Shown in pieces: positions 30,801 through 41,214 of a stretch of DNA of 64,000 nt; positions within the stretch are counted from its first letter, which is position 1, and each line of letters begins with the position of its first letter. Source of the stretch: Micrasema longulum (taxonomy: Eukaryota > Arthropoda > Insecta > Trichoptera > Brachycentridae); contig JAGVSM010004294.1 of NCBI GenBank assembly GCA_022494885.1, positions 1 through 64,000 on the forward strand, in the 5' to 3' direction. The position numbers and the translations under genes are program-made. The notes under the pieces were generated by a model. It was not told the origin of the DNA, did not search any database, and saw only the letters and a program-made list of their open reading frames with translations.

Positions 30801-31999
30801 TTAAATATTTTTTTGTATTATAAAAAAAACGAATGTATGCATAATTTATCATTTGCCAAAATAAACTGTTGTGCAGATTTGATTATTCACTCTTTTCACA
30901 AAAGTGCTTTTATCTCAATTTAACTTTTCTATGACTGGCTGTTTGCATAACTACGTTTAATTATGATGTTGAAATAGAAGTTATAACCTCCCTCCTGGAA
31001 GTTTTACAAAGTGTGTTTTTTTAACTGAGGTTCGTAATATCTTTTAAAGAATAATGTAGGATGTATAAAATATTAAATAAATACGAGAAATCCCGAGTGT
31101 AGGTTTGAATATTCCATTACCATTCGCCCACGTTAACCTCAAAGGCAAAAACCCTTGGCAAAAATAAACCTAACCACGCCATTATCAATAAAGTGTTTAA
31201 GATAATAACTTATTTAGGACCGTTAAAGGTTTTTCTGACTTTAATGTATAATTCAGAAAATTCGGAACCATCCGGGTGGGTACCTTTTACGCTGTGCAAA
31301 ATTAATGTAGATAGGTAGTTTATTGAAAAATCGATTAGGCTGTATTGTAGCGAGCTTCGCCATATGGCTTCTGTTAAAACAGGGACGAATTAGAAAATCT
31401 AATTTGGTCTCTTCGTCTCGCATTTGAATCCATCAATTAAATTAGATTTGATTAGGATTACGAACAGGTGTACAGTGTACATGTTACAATGATCATACAT
31501 TTAAAAATGAAATCAGGTCTGCTTGCATCTATTTAGATGCATTCAGTAAAATTTATCCGTATCGATTGTGTTTAGGACAAAGGCTTCAAACGGCAACTTC
31601 GGTCAAAATTGTTTTATAAATTTTTATGTGGGTCTTATAAACATTCTAGCAAAAGGATTCCGTTAAAAGTTTGTTTGCTAGAATATGTATAGAATCTATC
31701 TAATGAGGAACTTCAACCCTTGGACGCAATAAATGTTTTCTTTTAAAAAAAATAGTAAAAAACATTTTAATAAAAACATACTATTTCGAATGACGCCACT
31801 GGTTCATACGAATCAACCCATGATATGAGAGGCATGGTCGATTTCCTGTTCGCTTGCTATACACGGACCAATGGGAAAAACTGAATGAGAATAATTGTAA
31901 AAGAACCTCTGACGTCACACGCGGAGTTATTTCAGAAATACAAAACTTTAAAAAATCGAGACTGATGAGAATGAGACTGATCATCTTACCTTCATATAA
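30801..31999. other. Mostly unique stretch, partly GC-richer
   Basis: Bases 31090-31460 are less AT-rich, with no repeat relation and no splice-bounded frame. They contain ATTAGATTTGATTAGGATTA-type homeodomain-like words. No gene is supported. The 73- and 125-codon ORFs on opposite strands at 31781-32231 overlap each other and a SINE. Confidence 0.35.
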
Positions 32000-32090
32000 C
32001 AAAAATGATCAAGATACGCTGCGATTGGTGTGCCAATTCAGTGCCCTATGCACCATTAGGTGCGGAAAAGGAATGATGATGATGACATTA
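32000..32090 (+). repeat. SINE-B 3-prime module
   Basis: AATGATCAAGATACGCTGCG, GTGCCAATTCAGTGCCCTAT and GCACCATTAGGTGCGGAAAA, ending in AATGATGATGATGAC. Clean match to the 10.8 kb copy read in reverse, and a typical LINE-like GATGAT tail. Confidence 0.8.
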
Positions 32091-32269
32091 GATTTCTTTG
32101 AAATAAATTTATTCATCATTTTTATTTTTAAAACGTATACATGCTTTCTTTTGTTCATAATAAAAATAAAAAATATATATTTGTATTATACTACTATACT
32201 TGAAGTAAGGTCCTGCTTTACACATGTGTAACATTAATCGTTCTGCTTATGTTATCATATTTTTTTTTC

Positions 32270-32600
32270 CTTTTTTCGCCTGTGATTTTGTTCCCATTTC
32301 AGCCCTGCGATTTGTCAAAAGGTAACCTAATTATTGCACGGCCATGAGATAATTGGCCATCTGTCAGTGTGGGTTGGTGCGCCGGTCCGGGCGCCCACCC
32401 CACGACAATAGCCTGTAGACGTTATGAAGACGTCCCATTCTTTCTTCGGCCCATTCTGCAGCCATATACCCTCCTTTGTCGCGCTTAATGGCGTATTTGT
32501 TGTCCCTAATGTACTCTGGTAATAAAGGCGAATTTACGGTGGCAGATAGGTTTTCTTTTTCCCCGGTGCAATAAATATCGGCGCTGAATAAGGTAAATAA
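32270..32600. other. Unique GC-rich island, regulatory candidate
   Basis: About 330 bp of near-balanced composition in AT-rich DNA, with no repeat copy here and no frame open for more than about 40 codons. Contains GGCCATGAGATAATTGGCC (imperfect palindrome), CATCTGTCAG, GCGCCGGTCCGGGCGCC and GACGTTATGAAGACGTC. An acceptor-like TGTTCCCATTTCAG ends at 32303, but downstream frames stop early. The form is that of a conserved noncoding element or a TE-free regulatory block. Confidence 0.35.
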
Positions 32601-32739
32601 GAATATAAGGTGTCGAGATGTTTATCTATGGAGAATATCAGGTATTTAAATCACAGTTTGCGTATTCACAAGAATTCGCACTCTAGCCTGACCGCCATTG
32701 AAAGTATTTTTATTTTATTTTTTTTTTTATTAGGGAAAT

Positions 32740-32975
32740 CAACAGTTCTACATAGATATTTTTAGTAAACAAACAGATATAGTGTAATAAACTCAGAACT
32801 AATAACAGATTTCCACATAGTATACAAAGTTAGTAAAGAAAATATATTACATATCAAATAAATACATACAATTTATACATATCAAAATGTTATTTTCATG
32901 TACTCAATAATCAAAGATTTTTTAAATATTAATATTAAGAACATTAAGTTACTGTAAATTGGACGGGATAAGGAC
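32740..32975 (-). repeat. LINE 3-prime region (partner of 18.95-19.55 kb)
   Basis: The minus strand ends with GTAGAACTGTTGATTTCCCT and an AATAAAAAA tail. Internal TCTGTTATTAGTTCTGAGTT and CCAATTTACAGTAACTTAAT match the other copy. The coding part is gone. Confidence 0.65.
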
Positions 32976-33039
32976 AAAAATATATTTAGTATATTTACTA
33001 TAAGAATTTTACCCAGTGAATTTTACTGTTATTGTTATT

Positions 33040-33170
33040 TTTTTTATTTATTCAAATTTATACAAAAATTTACAATATCTCGACACCTTACAAAAACGGT
33101 ACTATTATGGATAATATAAATAGCGGCATTTTTGTGAAAATTTAATTCAATTTTTAAAAAAAAAAATTAT
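33040..33170 (-). repeat. L2-like LINE 3-prime end
   Basis: The minus strand has TTTTCACAAAAATGCCGCTA then TTTATATTATCCATAATA, the 3-prime terminal box seen in the L2-like copies. Very short remnant. Confidence 0.5.
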
Positions 33171-33174
33171 TTAC

Positions 33175-33345
33175 AATATATTCAACAATATTTTGAGTTT
33201 GTCCAAATTTTTGTAGACAATATAAACAGCTCCCCAGGGAGTTGAACTTAAATGTTCTTCATCTCTGTTGTAATATACAATATATTCATTAAAACATTTA
33301 TTGAGATGCAAGTCCCAACTCCATGGAACCATAGTCATAAAAACT
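33175..33345. repeat. Repeat family R, rearranged fragment
   Basis: A + piece (CAATATTTTGAGTTTGTCCA to GTAGACA) is joined directly to a minus-oriented piece (AACAGCTCCCCAGGGAGTTG, TGTTCTTCATCTCTGTTGTA). In uninterrupted copies these lie on the same strand, so part is inverted here. A block shared with 8.32 kb follows. Confidence 0.65.
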
Positions 33346-33529
33346 TTTACAGTCAATATTACCATATTTACTGCATACTCGTTTAGCAAAAACATCATTA
33401 AAAAATACACGGCAAATCAAATATAAAAAGAAACATGCAATAAAAAAACATTTAAAATACATGCAATAATAAAAATATTAATTGAAATAAAACCCGATCC
33501 AAATATTTGAAAAACCATCAAGGAGTTTC

Positions 33530-34011
33530 TCACTCAAATCCCTCCCCTAAGGAAGATCCAGTTCTGAAACGCTTTTTTGAAAATATATTTTGCCGTTGAG
33601 AACTTTACACGCTCTTCCAAAACGTTAAACACTCTCGGTGCGATAAAGGAGAGGTGTTCCTGAGAAAAAGTCGTCCGAGTTTTGGGTTCGACGTAATTCA
33701 TTCCCTGGTAAAACCTCGTACAACCGCTTTGCTCAGACCTCTCCTTATTGTTCGACCAGAAGTGACTTGACATACTCTTTTAGGTAAATTCGCCTCACAT
33801 CCAGTACCCTCGTGGACTGGAACAACTGTTCTGATGCATATGTTGGAGAACGCCGGAATATAGTTCTAAGCAATAGTTTCTGCGAAATTATTAGAGGCTT
33901 TAAAATGAATGACGCACCTCCTCCCCGCCAGCTATTCCATAAGTCATATATATAGTTGGATAATTTATATAGCGCCATTTTTGTGAAAATCACCTCAAGG
34001 GCGCTGTACAA
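33530..34011 (-). pseudogene. LINE ORF2 C-terminal domain, two overlapping frames
   Basis: The upstream frame (34011 to 33745) reads LIISQKLLLRTIFRRSPT, then SEQLFQSTRVLDVRRIYLKE. A frameshift near 33760 leads to a second frame with YVEPKTRTTFSQEHLSFIAP and RVFNVLEE. This is the classic order LQKK..R.I...P, LDVR..Y, KTRT..GQ..., P..FN.LP of the post-reverse-transcriptase region in Jockey/CR1-type elements. One frameshift and missing upstream domains make it inactive. Confidence 0.85.
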
Positions 34012-34028
34012 TTAATAAATATCCCAGT
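33950..34028 (-). repeat. L2-like 3-prime end joined to 42-bp motif series
   Basis: The minus strand has TTGTACAGCGCCCTTGAGGT, GATTTTCACAAAAATGGCGC and TATAAATTATCC, a relative of the L2-like 3-prime end, sitting next to the LINE at 33530-34011. Its upstream side carries the repeated motif listed next. Confidence 0.6.
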
Positions 34029-34416
34029 ACGTCTTGCAACTACAGAGCGCATGGACGGTTGGGATTCTAGTTCCTCGTTTTCAATTAAGATCAATAAAAA
34101 ATTATAACAGATAGGAGCTAGATTACAGGACGTCTTGCAGCTACAGAGCGCATAGACAGTTAGAAATTTAGCCCCCATTTACACATTTTAAAAATTGACA
34201 AATAAATTTAGTGTATTAATGATACTAAAAAAAATAAAAATAAAATGAATAATAAAAAGGAGTAAGATTACAACACGTCTTGCAGCTACTAAGCGCATAG
34301 ACGATTGGAATTCTAGACCCCATTTATAAAATTTAGGTATTTTTAAGTTGGTATATGAAAGCTAGATAACCAATCATCGTGCAGCTACAAAGCGCATGGA
34401 CGAGTGGAATTCTAGC
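34029..34416. repeat. Four spaced copies of a 42-bp motif
   Basis: The motif ACGTCTTGCAGCTACAGAGC, continuing GCATGGACGGTTGGAATTCT, occurs at 34029, 34130, 34275 and 34376. Spacings are about 101, 145 and 101 bp. Spacer sequences are AT-rich and not alike. A fifth copy is at 34932. The regular 101-bp spacing suggests duplication of a unit that includes the spacer, followed by decay. Confidence 0.8.
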
Positions 34417-34884
34417 AAAGTTAGAATGATATCAATAAATTTATTAAAAATAGAGCATAGTAGTAAGTTTGTCAAGTGTTCATGCCAAGAACTAAGCAAT
34501 AAAAAACTAAATAAATAAAGCACTGTATCAACTCCATGGTTAACAAAGGGAGATAGATGTCCGAAGAGAATCTTTGGTAGACAGTAGGTAGATATCGTCA
34601 CCATGTGGTCCACTAGGCTGCTGGAGAATTTCTAGTCAAGTCATAGTGGATTGAAGTTGAGCAAAGTACACACTTTTGAGAGTACCAATATCCAGAATGT
34701 CTTACATAACAAACTGAAATTTATGACGTACATACCATAAAAAGAAAAAAAATACATGAAAGAGACTCTTGTCAAAGTAGTATCAGAATCCAGCACCGGA
34801 AAACCCCCTCGGATACATGGAACAGATCAACATCCAGAGCCATGTTGTTCAGCCCTTCCAACAGGCATAACCATTGGCAATTTG

Positions 34885-34980
34885 GTCACGTCAAAATCAC
34901 TTCAAGAGCGCTGTACAATAAGTATCCCAACACGTCTTGCAGCTACATACCTCATGGACGGTTAGGACCCTAGTTCCCTG
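34885..34980. repeat. Second copy of the L2-like end plus 42-bp motif
   Basis: TCAAAATCACTTCAAGAGCG, CTGTACAATAAGTATCCCAA and then ACGTCTTGCAGCTACATACC mirror the junction at 33990-34070. So the motif and the GCGCTGTACAAT end form one element, and this is a separate copy. Confidence 0.65.
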
Positions 34981-34984
34981 TTTC

Positions 34985-35175
34985 AGTTTTTTTTTAAATC
35001 CATTTTAATGATTTATCCTAATATTTTAATTTTGGACCCATTTTCAACGAGTTGTAAAAAACCCACTACTAGAAAATGGGAACCAAGTTGGGGTAGAATG
35101 GGATTCGAACCTTGAACCTCTGATCCGTGAGTCCGCAATACTAGCTACGGGACCACAACACGACCCGATTTGAAG
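34985..35175 (-). repeat. SINE-A copy
   Basis: Minus-strand head GTCCCGTAGCTAGTATTGCG, GATCAGAGGTTCAAGGTTCG (B-box-like), body CATTCTACCCCAACTTGGTT and GTTTTTTACAACTCGTTGAA, then a decayed T-rich tail. The head side is followed by a block that is also shared with the 47.5 kb copy. Confidence 0.8.
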
Positions 35176-35229
35176 TGTTTGTGTTTTTTTTTTTTCATTA
35201 TTAACGTGTATGAATATTTAACAAAAAAA

Positions 35230-35345
35230 ACATGTTAACATCCACCGGTCAAACAGGGTTGCCAAAACATTAACTATTCTTCCGAAAAAGCCCTGCTGAC
35301 TAACCGGGATAGCGGTTTTCCGCGAGACCACAACTTGATTGTATA
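35230..35345 (+). repeat. Block shared with 47.74-47.83 kb beside SINE-A
   Basis: ACATGTTAACATCCACCGGT, CAAACAGGGTTGCCAAAACA and GCTGACTAACCGGGATAGCG recur at 47.74 kb, again on the head side of a minus-strand SINE-A. Either both are one larger element or the SINE sits in two copies of the same repeat. Confidence 0.7.
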
Positions 35346-35539
35346 TTATTGTGTAAGCCCTATCAGCCTACTAAGTAACAGCTGTTATTTGACGGTAAAT
35401 ATCGCACCCCCTGAAATACACTGTCGTATGTCTAAATCGGCCATATTGCGGGAGAGCAAAAACAAACTTTTAAAAATGTATTTATTTAATTTTGAGTCGT
35501 GAAAGATAATATAATATCTGATAGTTCCCGCAATGGACC

Positions 35540-35800
35540 AGTATATTAAACTGATGTTTGGAATGTGACGGGATCTTCGGAGCTTGCTCCACTCCTGTCG
35601 CGGGTTGGCCTGGCATTGCAGTGCCGCCAGGATCGGCCCATCTTAAAACCTATCATTGGCCTAAGGGTCACTTCGTACTCCTGCTTCATCAGAGGACGAT
35701 GACCGCTGTACACTGTAGTCTGGTATGGCCAGTACGGCATATCAGACCATGGGTCGAAAGCCTGGGCCCGATTACAATGGGAACATCACACATCACTGTT
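35540..35800. other. GC-rich 260-bp island
   Basis: Near-balanced composition with open frames on both strands (81 codons + at 35558-35803; 64 codons minus). Neither has a known domain or splice sites. GCTTGCTCCACTCCTGTCGC and GGCCTGGCATTGCAGTGCCG are typical of its base use. No second copy was seen. A retroelement fragment or an exapted exon are both possible. Confidence 0.35.
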
Positions 35801-36934
35801 TGACTCCTTTAAGAATGTCAAACCACGATGTGTATTATCCATACCTATAGTCCTTAAAATATAGCTTGAATAAAATGATAGCTGTCAAACTAATGTCACT
35901 AGTGATAATATATCAGAGCCAACATAAGCATAATTTTATATATGCTGTAACAATAACATAACTTATTTTGCAATAAATGTCAGTATTTTTTTATGTTTTA
36001 TCCTCATTTGACTATTAAAATTTGAGAAGAACACAGGAATACATTTATAGTATTGTTTTTCTTAAAATTTTATTCTTTATACAGTTCTTCCACAGCAAGA
36101 TAAAAAAGTGGTAAAACCTCAATCATAACTCAAAACAGCCAAATTTAGACTTGTGACAGTACACTTCTTGGGGTGCGGTATGAGTATTTACATTTTTTGA
36201 AATAAAATTAAAATTATAAAACTGTTACCATGGTTTTTTTTTTGTATTTTGTGTTTTAAATCAATAAATTAATTTCCTTACAGAGATTCATCTATTAGTT
36301 ACCAACATAATACAGACCCATTGTATTTAATTGGTGGAGGCTGTATAGTTTATAACTAGATGGTTATTTTATAGCTTTACAAACCGTTTCCAATGATTAC
36401 GTCTTGCAGTAGTTAAGAGCGGTTTGTGTAAAACATCCCCTAGGAGCGTGGACAATGGTGTCCTGAGTACAGCCATAAATAGTTCTACCCCCATTGCAGT
36501 GGTAGGCTGTAGAGTAGTATTCCCAGAAGGGGTAGGGGTAATTTCTGTCTGACCGTTTCTTCAGGTAATTAAAGATAGGGGCGCGTTCCTAAATTCTGGC
36601 CTGATTTAGACAACAATATTTTAATAATTCGTAATAACCATTTATTAGTACTTATAAAAATAAGTAAGTACTTATGATTAAAAAAAAATACGTCTAAGCA
36701 ACACGTCATTAAAATACTTTCTTTAGATACTAGATAAAAAGATTCCATAATTTATTTAACTACTCGTATATTGATCACTTTTGTTGTTTTATATCATAAT
36801 TTAAAGAAATGTCAGTATGACGAATATTGAAAATGTATGTTTTTTTTTTTAGAAATAAATGAAAACGAACTACATTGAACGACGTCACTAGTAATTGTTA
36901 TAAATTTTCGTTTTATAGATTACATAGCGTTTAT
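35801..36934. other. Mostly AT-rich, unique segment at 36.38-36.60 kb
   Basis: At 36380-36600 composition is more even. The sequence TTTCTGTCTGACCGTTTCTTCAG ends at 36564 and GTAATT follows, which resembles an acceptor fused to a weak donor. No gene is supported. Confidence 0.35.
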
Positions 36935-37225
36935 AGAGTGTTGTCGCAGGCCCTACGGTATGGAATGCTCTCCCAGCAGAAATCCGAAACTGTGAGAGTG
37001 AAGTGATGTTTCGGAAGAAACTTAAAACCCACTTGTTCTCTAAATCATTTGAATAAATTCTTAGCATGTGGTGGAAAAGTAGTATGAAAAAGTACATTAT
37101 TTTTCTTAAATGTTAAAGTTAAAGTTAAAATCAAATTTATATCTTTATATAATCACTTTGTAAAGCGCCCTTAAGGTATTATATTACGAAAATAGCGCTA
37201 TATAAGTTATCCATAATTATTATTA
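36935..37225 (+). pseudogene. L2-like LINE last codons and 3-prime UTR
   Basis: VAGPTVWNALPAEIRNCESE and VMFRKKLKTHLFSKSFE are followed by a stop near 37056. The 3-prime UTR has TCACTTTGTAAAGCGCCCTT, ATTACGAAAATAGCGCTATA and TAAGTTATCCATAATTATTA. Coding identity with the inverted copy at 51.8-52.0 kb is high (NALPAEIRNC, VMFRKKLKTHL), so this is the youngest-looking family here. Confidence 0.88.
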
Positions 37226-37794
37226 TGTTATAGATTACGGGAAGCCAATTCACCAATGAACCGAACTCGCCGAAAAGAACTTGTGATGTCATACTACATT
37301 AATACGTATTAATTTTTTTTTAAAACATTTCAATAGTGCACATTTATATTTATTTTAACCACTGAGCCTCCGCATTGAGTTTTAGCAACCTCATTAACTA
37401 AATGACACTGGTCAAGCCACTTTCAAATGATTAAAAAAAATATGAAGTTCACTTAACAGTCTTAATTTTTAATAAAATAATAATGCTCATTCTTTTCTAA
37501 GAAATTGCAATAAATAAGTTGACGCTTTCATACAACAAAAAAATTAAGAAACAGTTTTTTTAAATAAAAAATACTTTTCTTAGCTCATGGGGTTTCTGAA
37601 TATTACTATTCAATTGCGATAAATTTGTGCTGCCTAAGTAATTCTGCCTAAGGACGTTTAAATATAACATATTTTGTAGAAAAAATCGGTTATTTACAAC
37701 TCGATGATCCTACACAAAAGTATCGAATGTGTGAATTTATTATTTTCGATATTTAAATATTCTTACATTTTGCGTCTCACAAAAAATGTATTTA
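37226..37794. other. AT-rich stretch, nothing recognised
   Basis: No supported gene or repeat relation. Confidence 0.4.
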
Positions 37795-37935
37795 CGTTCT
37801 TGATTTACCCATTTTTCAAATTTTTTGTACCATTTCCGACGAGTCATAAAAACTGCTCGCCATAAAATAAAAGTATTCATGTTGGAATAGACTGGGGTTC
37901 AAACCTCAAACCTCTGACCTCTGATGACAACCTGA
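37795..37935 (-). repeat. SINE-A, decayed copy
   Basis: Minus-strand GAGGTCAGAGGTTTGAGGTT, GAACCCCAGTCTATTCCAAC and AGTTTTTATGACTCGTCGGA correspond to head and body. The head 5-prime half is lost. Confidence 0.6.
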
Positions 37936-38074
37936 TTCAAATTAAGAAAAATAGGTAATTCCCTAGACGCATATATTTTAATTAGCCCTAATGAGTACTT
38001 TGCCGGTGACAGAATTCGTTTTTTTTAACCTAGAATGTTAGCATTAGAAAAAAGTTCAAATTTACTGTTACAAA

Positions 38075-38225
38075 TCGAATTGTGGTCCCATGGTTAGCGT
38101 CTCGGACTCGTGGACCAAAGCTTCGAAGTTCGAACCCCACTCTACCACAACCTGATTTTCATTTTCTTTTAGCGAGTTATTTACCTACGGCTCATTGCAA
38201 TTTTTTTATTATTATTATTATTGAT
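38075..38225 (+). repeat. SINE-A copy
   Basis: GAATTGTGGTCCCATGGTTA, GCGTCTCGGACTCGTGGACC, B-box-like GAAGTTCGAACCCCACTC, then CTACCACAACCTGATTTTCA and an (ATT)n tail. It lies in opposite orientation to the copy 150 bp upstream, so the pair could fold back. Confidence 0.8.
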
Positions 38226-38589
38226 TTCGTGTATCTCTCACTCGTGATATTTTTAATTTCTTTTAATTTTAGAAATAAATATTATATTTTTATATGTATT
38301 TGGAGTTGATTTAAAACTGGTTTACCCGCCCAGTGGTGTTGTGAAACTGTTGTATGGTAGTTGAGAGGCTTGCACAATGTTCGTCTAAAGGGGTAGTTGT
38401 TTCGATTTATTCTGAGTTTTCCTCCCCTTCCTTGTCCTTCTACCAACTCCACTCACCAAAACGTCTGCACACCATCATTCACCATTACACTTCGACACTT
38501 CTTATGAATCGCTAAATTCTCAAACATCCGTTTGCTTTACTCAACGTATTTATTGATACAATATTTTATTATTTTCAATCATAAAAATA

Positions 38590-38780
38590 TTTAAATTTGT
38601 AGCAACAGAGGTGGAAAACGTCTTTAAGAAGGGCATATGTGAGTCTAGGCATTTACAGGGCTTATGACCTGTCATTGGCTGGTTTCAGTGACAACTTTAA
38701 ACAAGGCATTACATTCACCATTCTGCTTATGTTTAAACATCCACATTTCCTCAACCCTTCCATCTGTTGACTTTTGTGAA
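38590..38780 (+). repeat. Repeat family R, partial copy
   Basis: AGCAACAGAGGTGGAAAACG, GAGTCTAGGCATTTACAGGG, TTATGACCTGTCATTGGCTG and CTTCCATCTGTTGACTTTTG-like blocks in order. The head part (TTTTGAGTTTGTCC) is missing. Confidence 0.75.
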
Positions 38781-39397
38781 GTAAAAGGCAGAATATCTGT
38801 TTTTTTCGCTTTAAATATTTAAAAAATTTCAACACCCTCCTTGTAATGTTTTATCTAGCTAACATACTTCCGAGACACGCAAATAAGCGTAGTTTCTTAA
38901 ATATGTGAGTATTGCAATGTTTTTATTGATTTGAAGATTTGGGATTTTCGACACATATATTTTATATAAAAAGATTGCGACAACGCTTTTATTAATTGAT
39001 CAAATTAATTATCTTACCTAAACAAAAAATATACACATTACATTTGTATACATATTCTCAAAGCTATAATGGCTTTTTAGGCCTTGTTCGTGTTTAGCCG
39101 TAATAATTAACTACAAAATATAAAGTAACTAAAATGAATGATAGTTACATTTGATAGAATATGGAAAATAAAAAAAAACTATTTAAATCCAAGAAATAAC
39201 ACTAAGCAACTTATAAACCAAATAAAATGTAAATCATACATCAGAAGTAACAAGCGTTAACCAGTATACAAAATAATAAATATAATGTGTACAGTACAAA
39301 AACATTTATAGTACAAAAATATTTCATTTAAATATGGGATATGAAGCATAAATTAATGTTATCAAAAATGTTACGAAATAACTGTTTAAACTACATA

Positions 39398-39606
39398 TAG
39401 TCGTTGCACATAGAATATGGGCCATGTGACTCTAAAAAGATGACTAAAATAAATATATTACTTTATTGAAAAACACTGTATTTATCCTACTTCGTTGATA
39501 CACAGAAGTGTTATTTTCGGTTCAGTTTTTTTGTGAAAATCGTTCTTGTCGATTTTCTCAAAATGTGCTCCGAGTCACATGGCCCATATTTGATGTGCAA
39601 TGACGA
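39398..39606. mobile_element. 209-bp MITE, 35-bp inverted ends, TA target
   Basis: The left arm 39398-39432 and right arm 39572-39606 match in inverse at 31 of 35 positions and share CATATGG/GGGCCATGTGACTC cores (for example ATATGGGCCATGTGACTC). TA dinucleotides flank both ends (39396-39397, 39607-39608), as expected of Tc1/mariner-type target duplication. The 139-bp interior has no coding capacity, so mobilisation would need a transposase from elsewhere. Confidence 0.88.
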
Positions 39607-40254
39607 TATATTGAAAAATAAAACGAATCATCAAATATAAAGCGGAAATATGGATAAGTATAAGAAGGGGAAGCAAAAGGGGATAGAATAAATTATTTAT
39701 TTTAATGAATTAATTCGTAGGAGAAATTTTCCACTATTCCCGAACCTTCAACAACTATAATATTATAATGTTCTAGTTTTTTATTGTTGTTGATTTAAGT
39801 TGTTCTCTTGGTTACCCTAGAGAAAACGTACGAATATAATTAGTTTCGCAGGGTAGTACAATTAGGGCGCAACTTCGCCAAGACAATTTTAGTACGTAAT
39901 TACACAATTCACTTTTAATGTGTCTACTCTTGTAAGGGGAGGATCTCGGTGTTTATGTGGGTCCCCTTTTTGAGAGTACAGTCCCTTCAAAACCATTCTC
40001 AGGACTATTCCGAACTAATGGCTCCATAAGCGAATCGTTTTGTTTTCTAGAATCATTTAAAATAAAATATGTAGGTACGTGCGTGTGCACGAGCAGTTAT
40101 ATTCAAGTTTATTTTATTTTCTAAATTCGTTGCAATTGTGAAGGAAAACATTTTTTTGCACCTTGAGAAAAATCACATTCAATTTTTGTGTTCTTACCGA
40201 ACCCGGAACCTTCAAGTCTCGTATTCATTGCACCACGAAGGCCGCCTAGGTAAT
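39607..40254. other. AT-rich stretch, nothing recognised
   Basis: No supported gene or repeat. A few GC-richer words (GGGGAGGATCTCGGTG near 39940) without further structure. Confidence 0.35.
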
Positions 40255-40400
40255 ATAGAATTCTAGGCATTTACAGGACTTGTGACCCGTCATTGGCTGG
40301 TTTGAGTGCCCATTTTACGATCTGCGTAACATTTACCATTCTACCTATGTTTAAACATCCACATTACCTTAAGTCTTCCATCGGTTGACTTTTCTATGGT
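40255..40400 (+). repeat. Repeat family R, partial copy
   Basis: ATTCTAGGCATTTACAGGAC, TTGTGACCCGTCATTGGCTG, ACATTTACCATTCTACCTAT and GTCTTCCATCGGTTGACTTT are the central and right parts of the family. Confidence 0.75.
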
Positions 40401-40824
40401 GTGTTATCAAGGACGCTTTTCTAGTACGTTGGATTGGGTTTTTAAATTGCGTGGGGTTTATAAAAATGGTTGATAGGTCTTGACTAGGATGATGCCAGGA
40501 TTTTCATAGGGTTTTGTCTTGAATAGGGTGAGGTTTTCGTTTTAAATAGGGTGATGCTAGGAATAAATCGTATTTATGAAAAATGATTTTCTTTTGGGCA
40601 TAATTGGTTTGAATTGTTTTGCTGGAAGAGGGATGGTGACGGTTCTGATTCTCTCGATCAGACTTGTTTCTTCCGGTTTACTATCAAGTTAATTAACAAA
40701 CATACCCTATAGCATCAGAATCGGGAAAATTAGATCGAGTGTGACTGACAAATTGACTACATATTATAATATTACATTTTACAATAAGTAAAACTTGCCT
40801 TAAATTAGTTATTCAACTAATTGT

Positions 40825-41214
40825 AAATTAACAATATTTTGAGTTTGTCCAAATTTTTGTAGACAAGGACTGGATTCAACTCCCTGGGGAGCTGTTTATA
40901 TTAAACTATTACAACAGAGATGAAGAACACTTAAGAGAAGGTAATATGGAAGTCTAGGCATCTACAGGGCTTATGACCTGTCAATGGCTGGTTTAAGTGG
41001 CCACTTTACACACTGTGTAACATTCCCCATTCTGCCTATAGTTGAACATCCATATTTCTTCAATTCTTTCATCTGTTGATGTTTGTGAAGTTAAAGAGCT
41101 GAAATCTTTATTTATGCGGGTGAGATTCATCTAATTGAATTATTTCACCTACATACTAGGCAACGCCTGAAAATATTATTTTTTCAATTCCTATACTTCT
41201 TCATGGACCAGGTA
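40825..41214 (+). repeat. Repeat family R, complete copy
   Basis: Runs from ACAATATTTTGAGTTTGTCC through GATTCAACTCCCTGGGGAGC, TATTACAACAGAGATGAAGA, GGTTTAAGTGGCCACTTTAC and GAGATTCATCTAATTGAATT to GGCAACGCCTGAAAATATTA and CTATACTTCTTCATGG. The next copy starts immediately after TTTATCAACAATATTTTGAG, so two units stand head-to-tail with about 390-bp spacing. Confidence 0.85.

Noticed and set aside
32290..32345. Exon after TGTTCCCATTTCAG
   Set aside because: All frames stop within about 15 codons and the only donor-like word is GTAACC.
36541..36572. Plus-strand recursive splice site (TTCTTCAG/GTAATT)
   Set aside because: The acceptor is good but the donor GTAATT is weak; noted only in the stretch description.
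39010..39030. Minus-strand recursive splice site (TTTAG/GTAAGA)
   Set aside because: Good T-tract, but TAG instead of CAG and no minus-strand exon anywhere.
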